DNA of 64,000 nt from Pseudomonas sp. Os17 (GTDB lineage: Bacteria > Pseudomonadota > Gammaproteobacteria > Pseudomonadales > Pseudomonadaceae), in assembly GCF_001547895.1 (NCBI RefSeq), contig NZ_AP014627.1:1553501-1617500 (forward strand), given 5' to 3'. Positions within the stretch are counted from its first letter, which is position 1. Every line of letters begins with the position of its first letter. The position numbers and the translations under genes were made by a program. The notes below the pieces were generated by a model. The model had not been told where the DNA came from and did not search any database. It saw nothing but the letters and a program-made list of their open reading frames with translations. This document shows positions 53,615 through 62,010 of this stretch, piece by piece.

Positions 53615-54725
53615 AGTAATCCGTCAGGTCCGCCAGGGGATGGCGACCTTCCCAGGCCTTGTGGAAGTGCGCTTCGACCACGGCCTCGGGCACCTGATTG
53701 ACATCCGCCCAATGCCAGTGCGGTTGATGATCCTTGTCGATCAGGCGCGCACGCACGCCCTCGGCAAACTCCGGATGCCGGCAGCAGTTCAGGCTCAGGG
53801 TGTACTCCATCTGGAACACCTCGGCCAGCGACAGGTAGCGGGCGCGGCGGATCTGTTCCCAGACCAGGTGGGCCGTCAGCGGGCAGCCCTGGGTGAGGGT
53901 CTGGGCCGCGCGTTGGTAGAGGGCATCGTCGTGATGCTGCAACTGGCTGATGGCGCGCCAGGCGCAGGCCACGTCACTGACATCCAGCCATTCGTCGATC
54001 TGCACCCGGCGCGGCAGCCACTGGGCGTCGGGCAGTTGCGCCAGGGCTTCGTGCTGCAAGGCCTTGAGCAGGCTGTTGAGCTGCCGCGGGGTCTGTTCCT
54101 GCCAGTTCAACTGCAGCAAGCCTTCGATCAGCGTTTCCTGTTGCTCATCCAGCAGGAAGCGGTCGGCGAGGCCCAGGTCCAGGGCATCGCGGCCATTCAT
54201 ATGGGCCCCGGTGAGCCCGAGAAACAGGCCGAGCTTGCCGGGCATCCGTGAAAGGAACCAGCTGGCGCCGACATCGGGATACAGGCCGATGCTGATTTCC
54301 GGCATCGCCAGGCGACTGCTGGGGGTGACGATGCGGATGCCGGCCCCTTGCAGCAAGCCCATGCCGCCGCCCAGTACATAGCCGTGGCCCCAGCAGATCA
54401 CCGGCTTGGGGTAGGTGTGCAGGCGATAGTCGAGACGGTATTCCGCAGCGAAAAAATGCCCGGCCAAGGCCGGCACTTCACCCGGATGATCCAGGCAAGC
54501 CTGGGCCAGGCTGCGCACTTCGCCACCGGCACAGAAGGCCTTGGCGCCGTTGCCGCGCAACAGCACGCAGACCACTTGCGGGTCCTTGGCCCAGGCGTCG
54601 AGGCGTTCGCTCAGTTGCTGGATCATCGGCAGCGACAGGGCGTTCAGGGATTTTTCCGCGTCCAGGGTGGCAATGGCGATGCGGGCGCCATCGCTGCCGG
54701 TGAGTTCTTCGACGTGCAGGTTCAT
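53613..54725 (-). CDS. Enoyl-CoA hydratase/isomerase family, 3-hydroxyisobutyryl-CoA hydrolase-like
   Basis: A 370-residue crotonase-superfamily protein of the HIBCH type, longer than ordinary enoyl-CoA hydratases. The oxyanion loop is GGEVRSLAQA and GHGYVLGGGMGLLQG. MPEISIGLYPDVGASWFLSRMPG carries the Glu and Asp expected of hydrolases. The C-terminal helix region (FAEGVRARLIDKDHQPHW) is the HIBCH-specific end. The likely reaction is hydrolysis of 3-hydroxyisobutyryl-CoA in valine breakdown, but no other valine genes are near. ATG 54725 is chosen over 54743 by homology. Confidence 0.86.
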   Translation of the reverse strand: MNLHVEELTGSDGARIAIATLDAEKSLNALSLPMIQQLSERLDAWAKDPQVVCVLLRGNGAKAFCAGGEVRSLAQACLDHPGEVPALAGHFFAAEYRLDYRLHTYPKPVICWGHGYVLGGGMGLLQGAGIRIVTPSSRLAMPEISIGLYPDVGASWFLSRMPGKLGLFLGLTGAHMNGRDALDLGLADRFLLDEQQETLIEGLLQLNWQEQTPRQLNSLLKALQHEALAQLPDAQWLPRRVQIDEWLDVSDVACAWRAISQLQHHDDALYQRAAQTLTQGCPLTAHLVWEQIRRARYLSLAEVFQMEYTLSLNCCRHPEFAEGVRARLIDKDHQPHWHWADVNQVPEAVVEAHFHKAWEGRHPLADLTDY

Positions 54726-54857
54726 CGTGACCTCGAGGAGCAATAGAAGCGATCAGTATGATCGCTGGTAGGGAAAGTGCCGGTTCTGTGTCAGATCAAT
54801 TGACAAGCGAAGTCGGCTTTCCTAGGGTGCGGCCATTGTTTTTTCACGGGCCTGGCC

Positions 54858-55550
54858 ATGACTGCTGACGATCGTATCAAACTCGAACCGAGCTGGAAGG
54901 AGGCCCTGCGTGCCGAATTCGAGCAGCCCTACATGAGCGAACTTCGCGAGTTCCTGCGCCGGGAACATGCCGCCGGCAAGGAAATCTATCCGCCGGGACC
55001 GATGATCTTCAACGCTCTGAACTCGACGCCGCTGGACAAGGTCAAGGTGGTGATTCTCGGCCAGGACCCGTACCACGGACCGGGCCAGGCTCACGGCCTG
55101 TGCTTCTCGGTGCAGCCCGGAGTGCCGGCGCCGCCGTCGCTGGTGAACATCTATAAAGAGCTCAAGCGCGACCTGAATATCGACATTCCCAACCACGGCT
55201 ACCTGCAAAGCTGGGCCGACCAGGGCGTGCTGATGCTCAACACCACCATGACCGTGGAGCGGGCCAACGCCGCCTCCCACGCGGGCAAGGGCTGGCAGTT
55301 TTTCACCGATCGGATCATCGAGGTGGTCAGCGAGCATCAGCCGCATCTGGTGTTCCTGCTGTGGGGCGCCCATGCCCAGAGCAAGCAGAAACTGATCGAC
55401 GCCACCAAGCACCTGGTGCTGACCTCGGTGCACCCGTCGCCGCTGTCGGCCTACCGTGGCTTCCTCGGTTGCGGGCACTTCAGCCGGACCAACAAGTACC
55501 TGGAGCAGAATGGCGAGACGCCGATCGAGTGGCGCCTGCCGCCGTTGTAA
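54858..55550 (+). CDS. ung: Uracil-DNA glycosylase
   Basis: A 230-residue family 1 uracil-DNA glycosylase that removes uracil from DNA to begin base-excision repair. The water-activating loop is [20 protein letters not shown] (D70). LLWGAHAQ contributes to the uracil pocket, and the leucine loop is [11 protein letters not shown] (H192). Length and motifs match E. coli Ung. It is adjacent to the tct/opdH locus, as in PAO1. Confidence 0.97.
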   Translation: MTADDRIKLEPSWKEALRAEFEQPYMSELREFLRREHAAGKEIYPPGPMIFNALNSTPLDKVKVVILGQDPYHGPGQAHGLCFSVQPGVPAPPSLVNIYKELKRDLNIDIPNHGYLQSWADQGVLMLNTTMTVERANAASHAGKGWQFFTDRIIEVVSEHQPHLVFLLWGAHAQSKQKLIDATKHLVLTSVHPSPLSAYRGFLGCGHFSRTNKYLEQNGETPIEWRLPPL

Positions 55551-55559
55551 GGCCAATCC

Positions 55560-55587
55560 TGTAGCCGCTGCGCAGGCTGCGGCTACA
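55560..55587. repeat. Short palindrome of the TGTAGCCGC repeat family
   Basis: TGTAGCCGC and GCGGCTACA flank TGCGCAGGCT. This is a minimal form of the repeat at 18353-18540, placed between the convergent ung and AbrB-family genes, and it overlaps the last bases of the latter. Confidence 0.75.
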
Positions 55588-56614
55588 GGGGGCCTTTGTT
55601 CCAGTGGCGGAACAGGGGCTCGGCGAGAAACAGCACGAACAACAACCTCATGACCTGCATCGCCGTCACCAGTGGCACCGACAGTTGCAGGACCTCCGCT
55701 GTCAGGCTCATCTCCGCAATGCCGCCGGGCATCATGCCCAGGGTCAGCGACCGCAGATCGAGGCGGGTCAACACACTCAGGCCCAGGGCCGCGAGGCCGG
55801 CCATCAGCATGGTCAGGGCGGTGCCGATCAGGGTGCGGCCCATGAACGAGGGCGCCCGACGGAAGAACTCTCGGTTGAAGTGACAGCCCAGGCCACTGCC
55901 GATCAGCCACTGGCCGATCTGGCTGGCACCGTCGGGCAGGCCGATGTGCAGGTCCCAGGCGATGCTCGCTGTCGCGCTGAGCAGCAAGGGCCCGAACAGC
56001 CAGGGATTGGGCTGGCGCAGGCGTTGCCAGAGCCAGGCCAGCAGCGCTCCAGCCGGAAACAGCAGGGCCAGCCACTGCCAGTCCACGCTGCTTGCCTGCA
56101 GGGACGGGGTGCCTTCCCCCAGCAGGTACTTGAACGCCGCCGGTACACAGAGCACCACCGTCAGCACCCGCAGGCTCTGCCCGGCCGCTACCCGACTGAG
56201 CACCGCACCGTTACGGGCGCCGAGATTGACCATCTCCCCGGAGCCGCCGGGCATGCTGGAGAAGAATGCCGTGGCCCGGTCTTCCCCGGTGCGTCGCAGC
56301 AACCAGACCCCGACCACGCTGGACAGGCTGGTGACCAGGGCACCGAAGAAGATCAGGCCGAAATGGCTCAGCACCTGCTCCATCACCTGCGGAGTGAAGT
56401 GCAGGCCGATGCCGATGCCCACCACCCATTGCCCGCCTTTGCGCCCGCCGGGGATCTCCGCCAACTGCCAGGGCGTCAGGCAGCGCACCAGGATGATCGC
56501 CAGCAGCGAGCCGACCATCCACGGCAGCGGCCAGCCGATCTGGCTGGCCAGGTAACCGCCAGCCAGACCCACCAGGGGCGTGCCCCACCATTGCCGGAAG
56601 CGGGCGTCAGACAT
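55583..56614 (-). CDS. AbrB-family (ammonia monooxygenase-like) membrane protein
   Basis: A 343-residue integral membrane protein with about ten helices, built as two repeats. GQWVVGIGIGLHFTPQVM and SSMPGGSGEMVNLGARNGA lie in the first; GSGLGCHFNREFFRR and GMMPGGIAEMSLTAEVLQ lie in the second. The P-G-G-x-x-E-M motif in both halves is the family hallmark. Its function is unknown despite the ammonia monooxygenase label; it is probably a transporter. ATG 56614 overlaps the tctA end by 8 bases, so it belongs to the tct operon. Confidence 0.88.
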   Translation of the reverse strand: MSDARFRQWWGTPLVGLAGGYLASQIGWPLPWMVGSLLAIILVRCLTPWQLAEIPGGRKGGQWVVGIGIGLHFTPQVMEQVLSHFGLIFFGALVTSLSSVVGVWLLRRTGEDRATAFFSSMPGGSGEMVNLGARNGAVLSRVAAGQSLRVLTVVLCVPAAFKYLLGEGTPSLQASSVDWQWLALLFPAGALLAWLWQRLRQPNPWLFGPLLLSATASIAWDLHIGLPDGASQIGQWLIGSGLGCHFNREFFRRAPSFMGRTLIGTALTMLMAGLAALGLSVLTRLDLRSLTLGMMPGGIAEMSLTAEVLQLSVPLVTAMQVMRLLFVLFLAEPLFRHWNKGPL

Positions 56615-58121
56615 CGGCCACGGCACGTTGCTGGGCCGCGCGCTTGCGCCAGATGCGCAGCAGCGGCATCAGCAGCATGATCACGGTCAGCACCCAGACC
56701 CCGACCGTGATCGGGCTCGACCAGAGAATCTCCATGGCGCCGTTGGAAATCGACAGCGCCCGGCGCAGGTTCTGTTCCATCAGTCCGCCGAGGATGAAGC
56801 CCAGCAGCACCGGCGACAGCGGGAAGTCCAGCTTGCGCAGGATGTAGCCGAAGATGCCGATACCGACCATCAAAAACAGGTCGAAGGTGGTGGCGTGCAC
56901 CGCGTAGACGCCGATCCCGGTAATGATCGCGATCACCGGCACCAGGGCCCAGTTCGGCACCGCGAGGATACGGGTGAAGAGGCGGATCATCGGGATGTTG
57001 AGGATCACCAGCATGATGTTGGCGATGAACAACGAGGCGATCAGGCCCCAGACGATGTCCGGTTGCTGCTGGAACAGCAGCGGACCGGGGGTGATGTTGT
57101 ACAGCGACAGGGCGCCGATCATCACCGCGGTGGTGCCGGAGCCGGGTACGCCGAGGGTCAGCATCGGCACCAGGGCGCCGCAGGCCGAGGCGCCGATGGC
57201 GGTTTCCGGGGCGGCCAGGCCACGCTTGTCGCCTTCGCCGAAGGTGCCGCTGGCACCGGCGATGCGCTTCTCGGTCATGTAGGCCACGGCGCTGGCCAGG
57301 GTCGCGCCGGCGCCGGGCAGCACGCCCATGATGAAGCCCAGCAGGCCGCAGCGGATGTTCACCGCGAACACCGAGGCCGCTTCCTTGATGTTGAACATCA
57401 TGCGCCCGGTGGCTTTTACCGCTTCCTGGCCGCGATGGGTCTTCTCCAGCAGCAACAGGATCTCGCTGATGGAGAACAGGCCCAGCACCAGCACCACGAA
57501 CTGGATGCCGTCGGTGAGGTGGATGTTGTCCCCGGTGAAGCGGTACACGCCGCTGTTGGCGTCGATGCCGACCGCCGACAGGAACAGCCCGATCAGCGCG
57601 GCGATGAAGGTCTTCAACGGCCGGTCGCCGGCCATCCCGCCCAGGCAGACGATGGCGAATACCATCAGCACGAAGTACTCCGCCGGGCCGAAGGCGATTG
57701 CCCACTTGGCCAGCAGCGGGGCGAACAGCACCATGCCGCAGGTGGCGATGAAGGCGCCGATGAACGAGCTCCAGGCCGACAGCGACAGGGCCACGCCCGC
57801 CAGGCCCTTGCGCGCCATGGGGTAGCCGTCGAGGGTGGTCATCACGGTGGAGGCTTCACCGGGAATGTTCAGCAGGATCGAGCTGATGCGGCCGCCGTAT
57901 TCGCAGCCCAGGTACACCGCCGCCAGCAGGATCAGCGCCGATTCCGGCGGCAGGCCCAGGGCGAAGGCGATGGGAATCAGCAGCGCCACGCCGTTGATCG
58001 GGCCCAGGCCCGGCAGCAGCCCGACCACGGTGCCGATCAGGGTGCCGGACAGGGCGGTGACCAGGTTGTAGGGGGTCAGTGCAACGCCGAAGCCCTGGCC
58101 CAGGTAACTGAGGGTATCCAT
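56607..58121 (-). CDS. tctA: Tripartite tricarboxylate transporter, large permease TctA
   Basis: A 504-residue permease with about 12 helices. The first family signature is GLLPGLGPINGVALLIPIAF, and the second, in the other half, is GVLPGAGATLASAVAYMTEK, with ALVPMLTLGVPGSGTTAVMIGAL. YGGRISSILLNIPGEASTVMTTLDGYPMARKG is also diagnostic. With TctB and the TctC binding protein it imports citrate-type tricarboxylates using the ion gradient. It begins one base after tctB ends. Confidence 0.96.
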   Translation of the reverse strand: MDTLSYLGQGFGVALTPYNLVTALSGTLIGTVVGLLPGLGPINGVALLIPIAFALGLPPESALILLAAVYLGCEYGGRISSILLNIPGEASTVMTTLDGYPMARKGLAGVALSLSAWSSFIGAFIATCGMVLFAPLLAKWAIAFGPAEYFVLMVFAIVCLGGMAGDRPLKTFIAALIGLFLSAVGIDANSGVYRFTGDNIHLTDGIQFVVLVLGLFSISEILLLLEKTHRGQEAVKATGRMMFNIKEAASVFAVNIRCGLLGFIMGVLPGAGATLASAVAYMTEKRIAGASGTFGEGDKRGLAAPETAIGASACGALVPMLTLGVPGSGTTAVMIGALSLYNITPGPLLFQQQPDIVWGLIASLFIANIMLVILNIPMIRLFTRILAVPNWALVPVIAIITGIGVYAVHATTFDLFLMVGIGIFGYILRKLDFPLSPVLLGFILGGLMEQNLRRALSISNGAMEILWSSPITVGVWVLTVIMLLMPLLRIWRKRAAQQRAVADV

Positions 58122-58122
58122 A

Positions 58123-58581
58123 TCAATTCTCCAGAACGTCGAGCAGGCCGAGGGGCAGAGGCACGTCCATGACCCGGTCGAACAGCCAGTAGAGGCCGAC
58201 ACTGAGCAGGCTGATGATGATCAGGCTGGGCAGCCAGCGGCCGCCGTAAAGCCGGGCCATGGGTACACCGATGAGGATGCTGGCGACGATGAACCCCAGG
58301 GGTTCGAAGGTGCCGGCGAACACCAGCAGCAAGGCCACGCAGATCGTGATCTTGTTCAGGGTGGCCCGGTCCAGGGGCGGTTCGTCTTCGCTGTGCTTGA
58401 TCGGTGTCGGGCGCACCAGCATGTACAGCAAGGCCAGGCCCATCAGGCCGAGCATCAGCAGAGGGAAGGCCCGCGGGCCCACGGGTTCGTAGGAAAAGGC
58501 CGCCTGGTACGGCCAGGCCATCAGTGCCAGAGCGGCACAGGCCAGCAGCAACACCGCGGCGAAGAGACGTTGAACGAGCAT
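58123..58581 (-). CDS. tctB: Tripartite tricarboxylate transporter, small membrane subunit TctB
   Basis: A 152-residue membrane protein with four helices. YEPVGPRAFPLLMLGLMGLAL is the typical TctB second-helix region, and the C-terminal half ends GLYWLFDRVMDVPLPLGLLD. ATG 58581 follows GGGAG. It lies between tctC (58 bases) and tctA (1 base). Confidence 0.93.
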   Translation of the reverse strand: MLVQRLFAAVLLLACAALALMAWPYQAAFSYEPVGPRAFPLLMLGLMGLALLYMLVRPTPIKHSEDEPPLDRATLNKITICVALLLVFAGTFEPLGFIVASILIGVPMARLYGGRWLPSLIIISLLSVGLYWLFDRVMDVPLPLGLLDVLEN

Positions 58582-58639
58582 GGTTAACTCCCGGGCGCGG
58601 CCCCCGATGCGCGAGGGCCGGGCCGTCAGCAAGGGACGG

Positions 58640-59626
58640 TCACTGGATCAGGCCGAACTCTTTGGCCAGGGTCTTGTAGTCGGCCACCTGCTTTTTCACG
58701 TAGGTGTCCAGCTCGGGGCCGGTCAGGGCGAAGGGGAACAGCTCGCGCTGATCACGCAGCTTGGCGAACTCTTCGGAGGCCAGCAGCTTGTCGAAGGCGT
58801 TTTTCCACCAGGCGTACTCCTCGTCGGTGACCTTCGGCCCGAGGTAGAAACCGCGTACCACCGGCCAGACGATGTCGTAGCCCTGTTCCTTGGCGGTGGG
58901 GATGTCTTTCATTTCCGGCTCGTCCAGACGCTGTTCGGAGAACACCGCCAGCAGGCGCATGTCGCCGGCCTGGATATGCGGCATGGAGTCGGAGATGTCG
59001 GTGCTGCCCACCTGGATGTGTCCACCCAGCAGGGCGGTGGCGATTTCACCGCCGCCTTCCAGGGCGACGTAGCGCAGGTCCCGGGGGTTGATCCCGGCGG
59101 CCTTGGCGATCAGCGCGGTCTGCATCCAGTCCTGGCTGCCCACGGTGCCGCCGGAACCTATCACCACCTTGCTTGGATCTTTCTTAAGAGCCTGGACCAG
59201 ATCGTCGAGGGTCTTGTAGGGCGAGTCGCTTTTCACCGCGATAGCGCCGTAGCTGGTGCCGACCGCCGCCAGCCAGCGCACCGCGCTTTCATCGAAACGG
59301 CCGAACTTGCCCTGGGCCAGGTTCAGCAGCGAGCCGCTGGACCAGGCCACCAGGGTCCCGGCGTCGGCCGGGCGCTGGGCCACCACCGCGTTGTAGGCCA
59401 CGGCACCGACTCCGCCGGGCATGTAGGTCACGCGCATCGGCTTGGTCAGAATCTTCTCGTTGACCAGCGCGCTTTGCGCCAGCTTGCAGGTCAGGTCGAA
59501 GCCGCCGCCCGGGGAGGCCGGGGCGATGCATTCCGGGCGCTTGGGCTCGGCGGATGCGGCCAGCAACTGGCCGGCGAACAGCATGCAGCCGGCGGTGAGG
59601 GCGAGGTTGCGCAGTGAAAAGTCCAT
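58640..59626 (-). CDS. tctC: Tricarboxylate-binding periplasmic protein TctC
   Basis: A 328-residue binding protein with a signal peptide ending at LLAASAE. PECIAPASPGGGFDLTCKLA is the TctC ligand loop, with YMPGGVGAVAYN and WSSGSLLNLAQG. SGGTVGSQDWMQTALIAKAAGI and YVALEGGGEIATALLGGHIQVG follow in the second lobe. It captures citrate-like acids after OpdH admits them. An A-rich CA motif (AACAACAA) lies just upstream, so it is probably under Crc/Hfq control. A REP unit separates it from opdH. Confidence 0.95.
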   Translation of the reverse strand: MDFSLRNLALTAGCMLFAGQLLAASAEPKRPECIAPASPGGGFDLTCKLAQSALVNEKILTKPMRVTYMPGGVGAVAYNAVVAQRPADAGTLVAWSSGSLLNLAQGKFGRFDESAVRWLAAVGTSYGAIAVKSDSPYKTLDDLVQALKKDPSKVVIGSGGTVGSQDWMQTALIAKAAGINPRDLRYVALEGGGEIATALLGGHIQVGSTDISDSMPHIQAGDMRLLAVFSEQRLDEPEMKDIPTAKEQGYDIVWPVVRGFYLGPKVTDEEYAWWKNAFDKLLASEEFAKLRDQRELFPFALTGPELDTYVKKQVADYKTLAKEFGLIQ

Positions 59627-59643
59627 GATTGTCTCCACAGGAG

Positions 59644-59651
59644 TTGTTGTT
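59644..59651 (-). promoter_or_regulatory. Possible Crc/Hfq motif ahead of tctC
   Basis: On the minus strand the leader reads AACAACAA (pattern AAnAAnAA) shortly before the tctC ribosome site and ATG. This is the consensus of Hfq/Crc-dependent catabolite repression targets in Pseudomonas. Confidence 0.55.
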
Positions 59652-59686
59652 ATCGGTCTGTCCGGGTCATCCCCGACCCTTTTTCC

Positions 59687-59768
59687 GCAGCGGCCGGCTG
59701 ACCGGCGAAGGAGCCCTTGAGCCGGGTGTCGGGCTGGCGGGCCTCTTCGCTGGCAAGCCAGCGCCTAC
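59687..59768. repeat. REPIN between opdH and tctC
   Basis: Left arm GCAGCGGCCGGCTGACCGGCG and right arm TTCGCTGGCAAGCCAGCGCC form a diverged inverted pair of the GTAGGAGC family. It separates the porin gene from the transporter genes and may allow higher opdH message levels. Confidence 0.8.
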
Positions 59769-59808
59769 AAAACGCTGAAACGATGAGATACGAGGCGTGC
59801 TCGCGGGC

Positions 59809-61101
59809 TTACCACAGGGCTACGGCGTAACTCACCAGCAGGCGCACTTCATCGGCGTCGCGAGCCGAATAGTTGGAGCGGTAGGTGGCGTTGCGCAGGC
59901 GCACCGCAACGTCCTTGAAGGTGCCGCTTTGCACCACGTACTTGATCTCGGTGTTGCGCTCCCACTCCTTGCCGGTGTCGCCGTTTTTCAGGGCGATGTT
60001 GTCGCCGCTGATGTAGCGGGTCATGAAACTCAGGCCGGGCACCCCGAGCTTGGCGAAGTCGTAGTCGTAGCGGGCTTGCCAGGAACGCTCCTCGGCACCG
60101 GCGAAATCGTTGATCTGCACGAAGTTCACCAGGTACGGGTCGCTGCCATCGACATAGGGGAAGGCGCTGTCGCCGGACATGTGCTGATAGCCGGCGCTGA
60201 GTTTGTGGCCGTTGAGGGCGTAGCTCAACAGGCCGTTGAGGGACCTGTTGTCGATCTTGCCGCCCCGGGCCTGGCCCTGGTCGTCGCTGATGGCCAGGCG
60301 CAGGTCGCTGGCGAAGGTGCCAGGTCCCAGGGGGCGGGACGCGACCAGGCCGAGGAAGTGCTGGTTGTAGACGTCGTCCAGTTGGGCGAAGTGATAGCTG
60401 CCGGTGATCTTGTCGGTGAACTTGTAGTCCAGGCCGCCGAAGTTGAAGTGCTTGCCGGCCACGGTGCCGGCGAAGCGGCTGTTCTTGTTGTTGAGGCGGA
60501 TGTCCTCGTAGTTGCTGTCGTCGCGGTCCTTGGCCTTGTCCAGGCGGCCGCCGGTGAAGGTCAGGTTCTTGATCTCCTTGGAGGTCAGCAAGCCGCCTTC
60601 GAAGGTCTGCGGCAGAATGCGCCCGTCGTTGGGCTTGAGGATCGGCAACTCGGGAATCAGGCTGCCGATTTTCAGTTCGGTGGCGGAGATCTTCACTTTG
60701 CCGGTCAGGCCGAGCTTGGAGTACTGGTCGGCGGCGCGTCCGTCATCGTGGGTCGGCAGCAGGCCGGTGCCGGTGCGGTCGGGGCTGGAGTCGAGCTTGA
60801 CCCCGAGCATGCCCAGGGCGTCGACGCCGAAGCCCACCGTGCCTTCGGTGTAGCCCGACTGCAGGTTGAGCATGAAGCCCTGGGCCCATTCGTCGCGCTT
60901 GGACTGCTGGGCGCTGGTGCCATCGCGAAAGTCGCGGTTGAAGTACATGTTGCGGGTTTCGAAGGTGGCGCTGCTGTCTTCGAAGAAGGCGGCCTGACTG
61001 AAGGGCGCGACACCGGCGAGGGCCGCGGCGCTGGCCAGGGCGGTCGGGGTCAGACGGGAAAGAAACACAGGTGTGACGGCGTGAGGGCGCGTGGACGGCA
61101 T
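59809..61101 (-). CDS. opdH: OprD-family porin, tricarboxylate-specific OpdH
   Basis: A 430-residue OprD/Occ outer-membrane channel. The signal peptide ends near PFSQAAFFEDS. The body has the OprD pattern of short strands and turns: FETRNMYFNRDFRDG, then QGFMLNLQSGYTEGTVGFGVDALGMLGVKLDS, and a C-terminal VRLLVSYAVALW ending in Trp. Identification as OpdH rests on location: it is divergent from tctDE and heads tctCBA exactly as in P. aeruginosa, where OpdH takes up cis-aconitate and other tricarboxylates. An A-rich motif lies before its ribosome site. Confidence 0.92.
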   Translation of the reverse strand: MPSTRPHAVTPVFLSRLTPTALASAAALAGVAPFSQAAFFEDSSATFETRNMYFNRDFRDGTSAQQSKRDEWAQGFMLNLQSGYTEGTVGFGVDALGMLGVKLDSSPDRTGTGLLPTHDDGRAADQYSKLGLTGKVKISATELKIGSLIPELPILKPNDGRILPQTFEGGLLTSKEIKNLTFTGGRLDKAKDRDDSNYEDIRLNNKNSRFAGTVAGKHFNFGGLDYKFTDKITGSYHFAQLDDVYNQHFLGLVASRPLGPGTFASDLRLAISDDQGQARGGKIDNRSLNGLLSYALNGHKLSAGYQHMSGDSAFPYVDGSDPYLVNFVQINDFAGAEERSWQARYDYDFAKLGVPGLSFMTRYISGDNIALKNGDTGKEWERNTEIKYVVQSGTFKDVAVRLRNATYRSNYSARDADEVRLLVSYAVALW

Positions 61102-61115
61102 CCAGGGGTACTCCG

Positions 61116-61129
61116 TTATTGTTCTTATT
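61116..61129 (-). promoter_or_regulatory. Possible Crc/Hfq motif ahead of opdH
   Basis: The minus strand reads AATAAGAACAATAA followed directly by CGGAG, the opdH ribosome site. It contains three overlapping AAnAAnAA matches, the Hfq/Crc target pattern, positioned where binding would block translation. Confidence 0.6.
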
Positions 61130-61136
61130 GTCGACG

Positions 61137-61156
61137 AAAACGCTTCGAGGCGTTTT
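61137..61156. promoter_or_regulatory. Inverted repeat in the opdH-tctD gap
   Basis: AAAACGC at 61137-61143 and GCGTTTT at 61150-61156 flank TTCGAG. It lies 35 bases before the opdH start within the 237-base divergent region. It may be an mRNA hairpin of the opdH leader or a regulator site; TctD binding is possible but unproven. Confidence 0.45.
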
Positions 61157-61338
61157 GCGTGTCAGCGGTCGTTGAGACCAGGGCAGTCGAGACTGTCCGT
61201 AACGGGACTCTAAAGGGCCAACCTTTCGCTAACCTTTCAGTGCATTTTCCCGGTTTTCGGGCTTCACAGCGGCGGATGCGGCGGTACACTCCGCGCCAAA
61301 GAGCGGCGTCGATCCCCCCTGAAACGAGGTAATCATCC

Positions 61339-62010
61339 ATGCGAGTCCTGCTCGTCGAAGACCATCTGCAACTGGCCGAAAGTGTCGCCCAGGCGCTCAA
61401 GAGCACCGGCCTGACCGTGGATGTGCTGCACGATGGCGTGGCTGCCGACCTGGCCCTGGGCAGCGAGGAGTACGCTGTGGCGATCCTCGATGTCGGCCTG
61501 CCGCGCATGGACGGTTTCGAGGTACTGGCGCGCTTGCGGGCCCGGGGCAAGAACCTGCCGGTGCTGATGCTCACTGCCCGCAGCGACGTCAAGGACCGGG
61601 TTCACGGTCTGAACCTGGGAGCCGACGATTACCTGGCCAAACCGTTCGAGTTGACCGAGCTGGAAGCCCGGGTCAAGGCCCTGTTGCGCCGCAGCGTGCT
61701 GGGCGGCGAACGCCAGCAGCGCTGCGGGGTGCTGGCCTATGACCTGGACACCCGACGCTTCACCCTGGGCGAGGAACTGCTGACCCTGACGTCCCGCGAG
61801 CAGGCCGTGCTGGAGGCATTGATTGCCCGTCCTGGCCGGGTGATGAGCAAGGAGCAGCTGGCGTCCCAGGTGTTCGGTCTGGACGAGGAAGCCAGCCCGG
61901 ACGCCATCGAGATCTATGTCCATCGCCTGCGCAAGAAGCTCGATGGCCAGGCGGTGGCGATCGTCACCTTCCGCGGCCTGGGCTACTTGCTGGAAAGTCG
62001 CGATGCATAA
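61339..62010 (+). CDS. tctD: Response regulator TctD (OmpR family)
   Basis: A 223-residue two-component regulator. The receiver domain spans 1-118 with phosphorylated D51 (AILDVGLPRMDGF), acidic pair E7-D8 and lysine in ADDYLAKPFEL. The C-terminal winged helix (about 130-220) has LTLTSREQAVLEALIARPGRVMSKEQL and SPDAIEIYVHRLRKKL. It activates the divergent opdH-tctCBA operon in response to tricarboxylates. It overlaps tctE by 8 bases. Confidence 0.95.
   Translation: MRVLLVEDHLQLAESVAQALKSTGLTVDVLHDGVAADLALGSEEYAVAILDVGLPRMDGFEVLARLRARGKNLPVLMLTARSDVKDRVHGLNLGADDYLAKPFELTELEARVKALLRRSVLGGERQQRCGVLAYDLDTRRFTLGEELLTLTSREQAVLEALIARPGRVMSKEQLASQVFGLDEEASPDAIEIYVHRLRKKLDGQAVAIVTFRGLGYLLESRDA

Noticed and set aside
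55604..58172. Long + strand frames opposite the AbrB and TctA genes
   Set aside because: They are Gln/Arg/His-rich shadows of strongly supported minus-strand genes.
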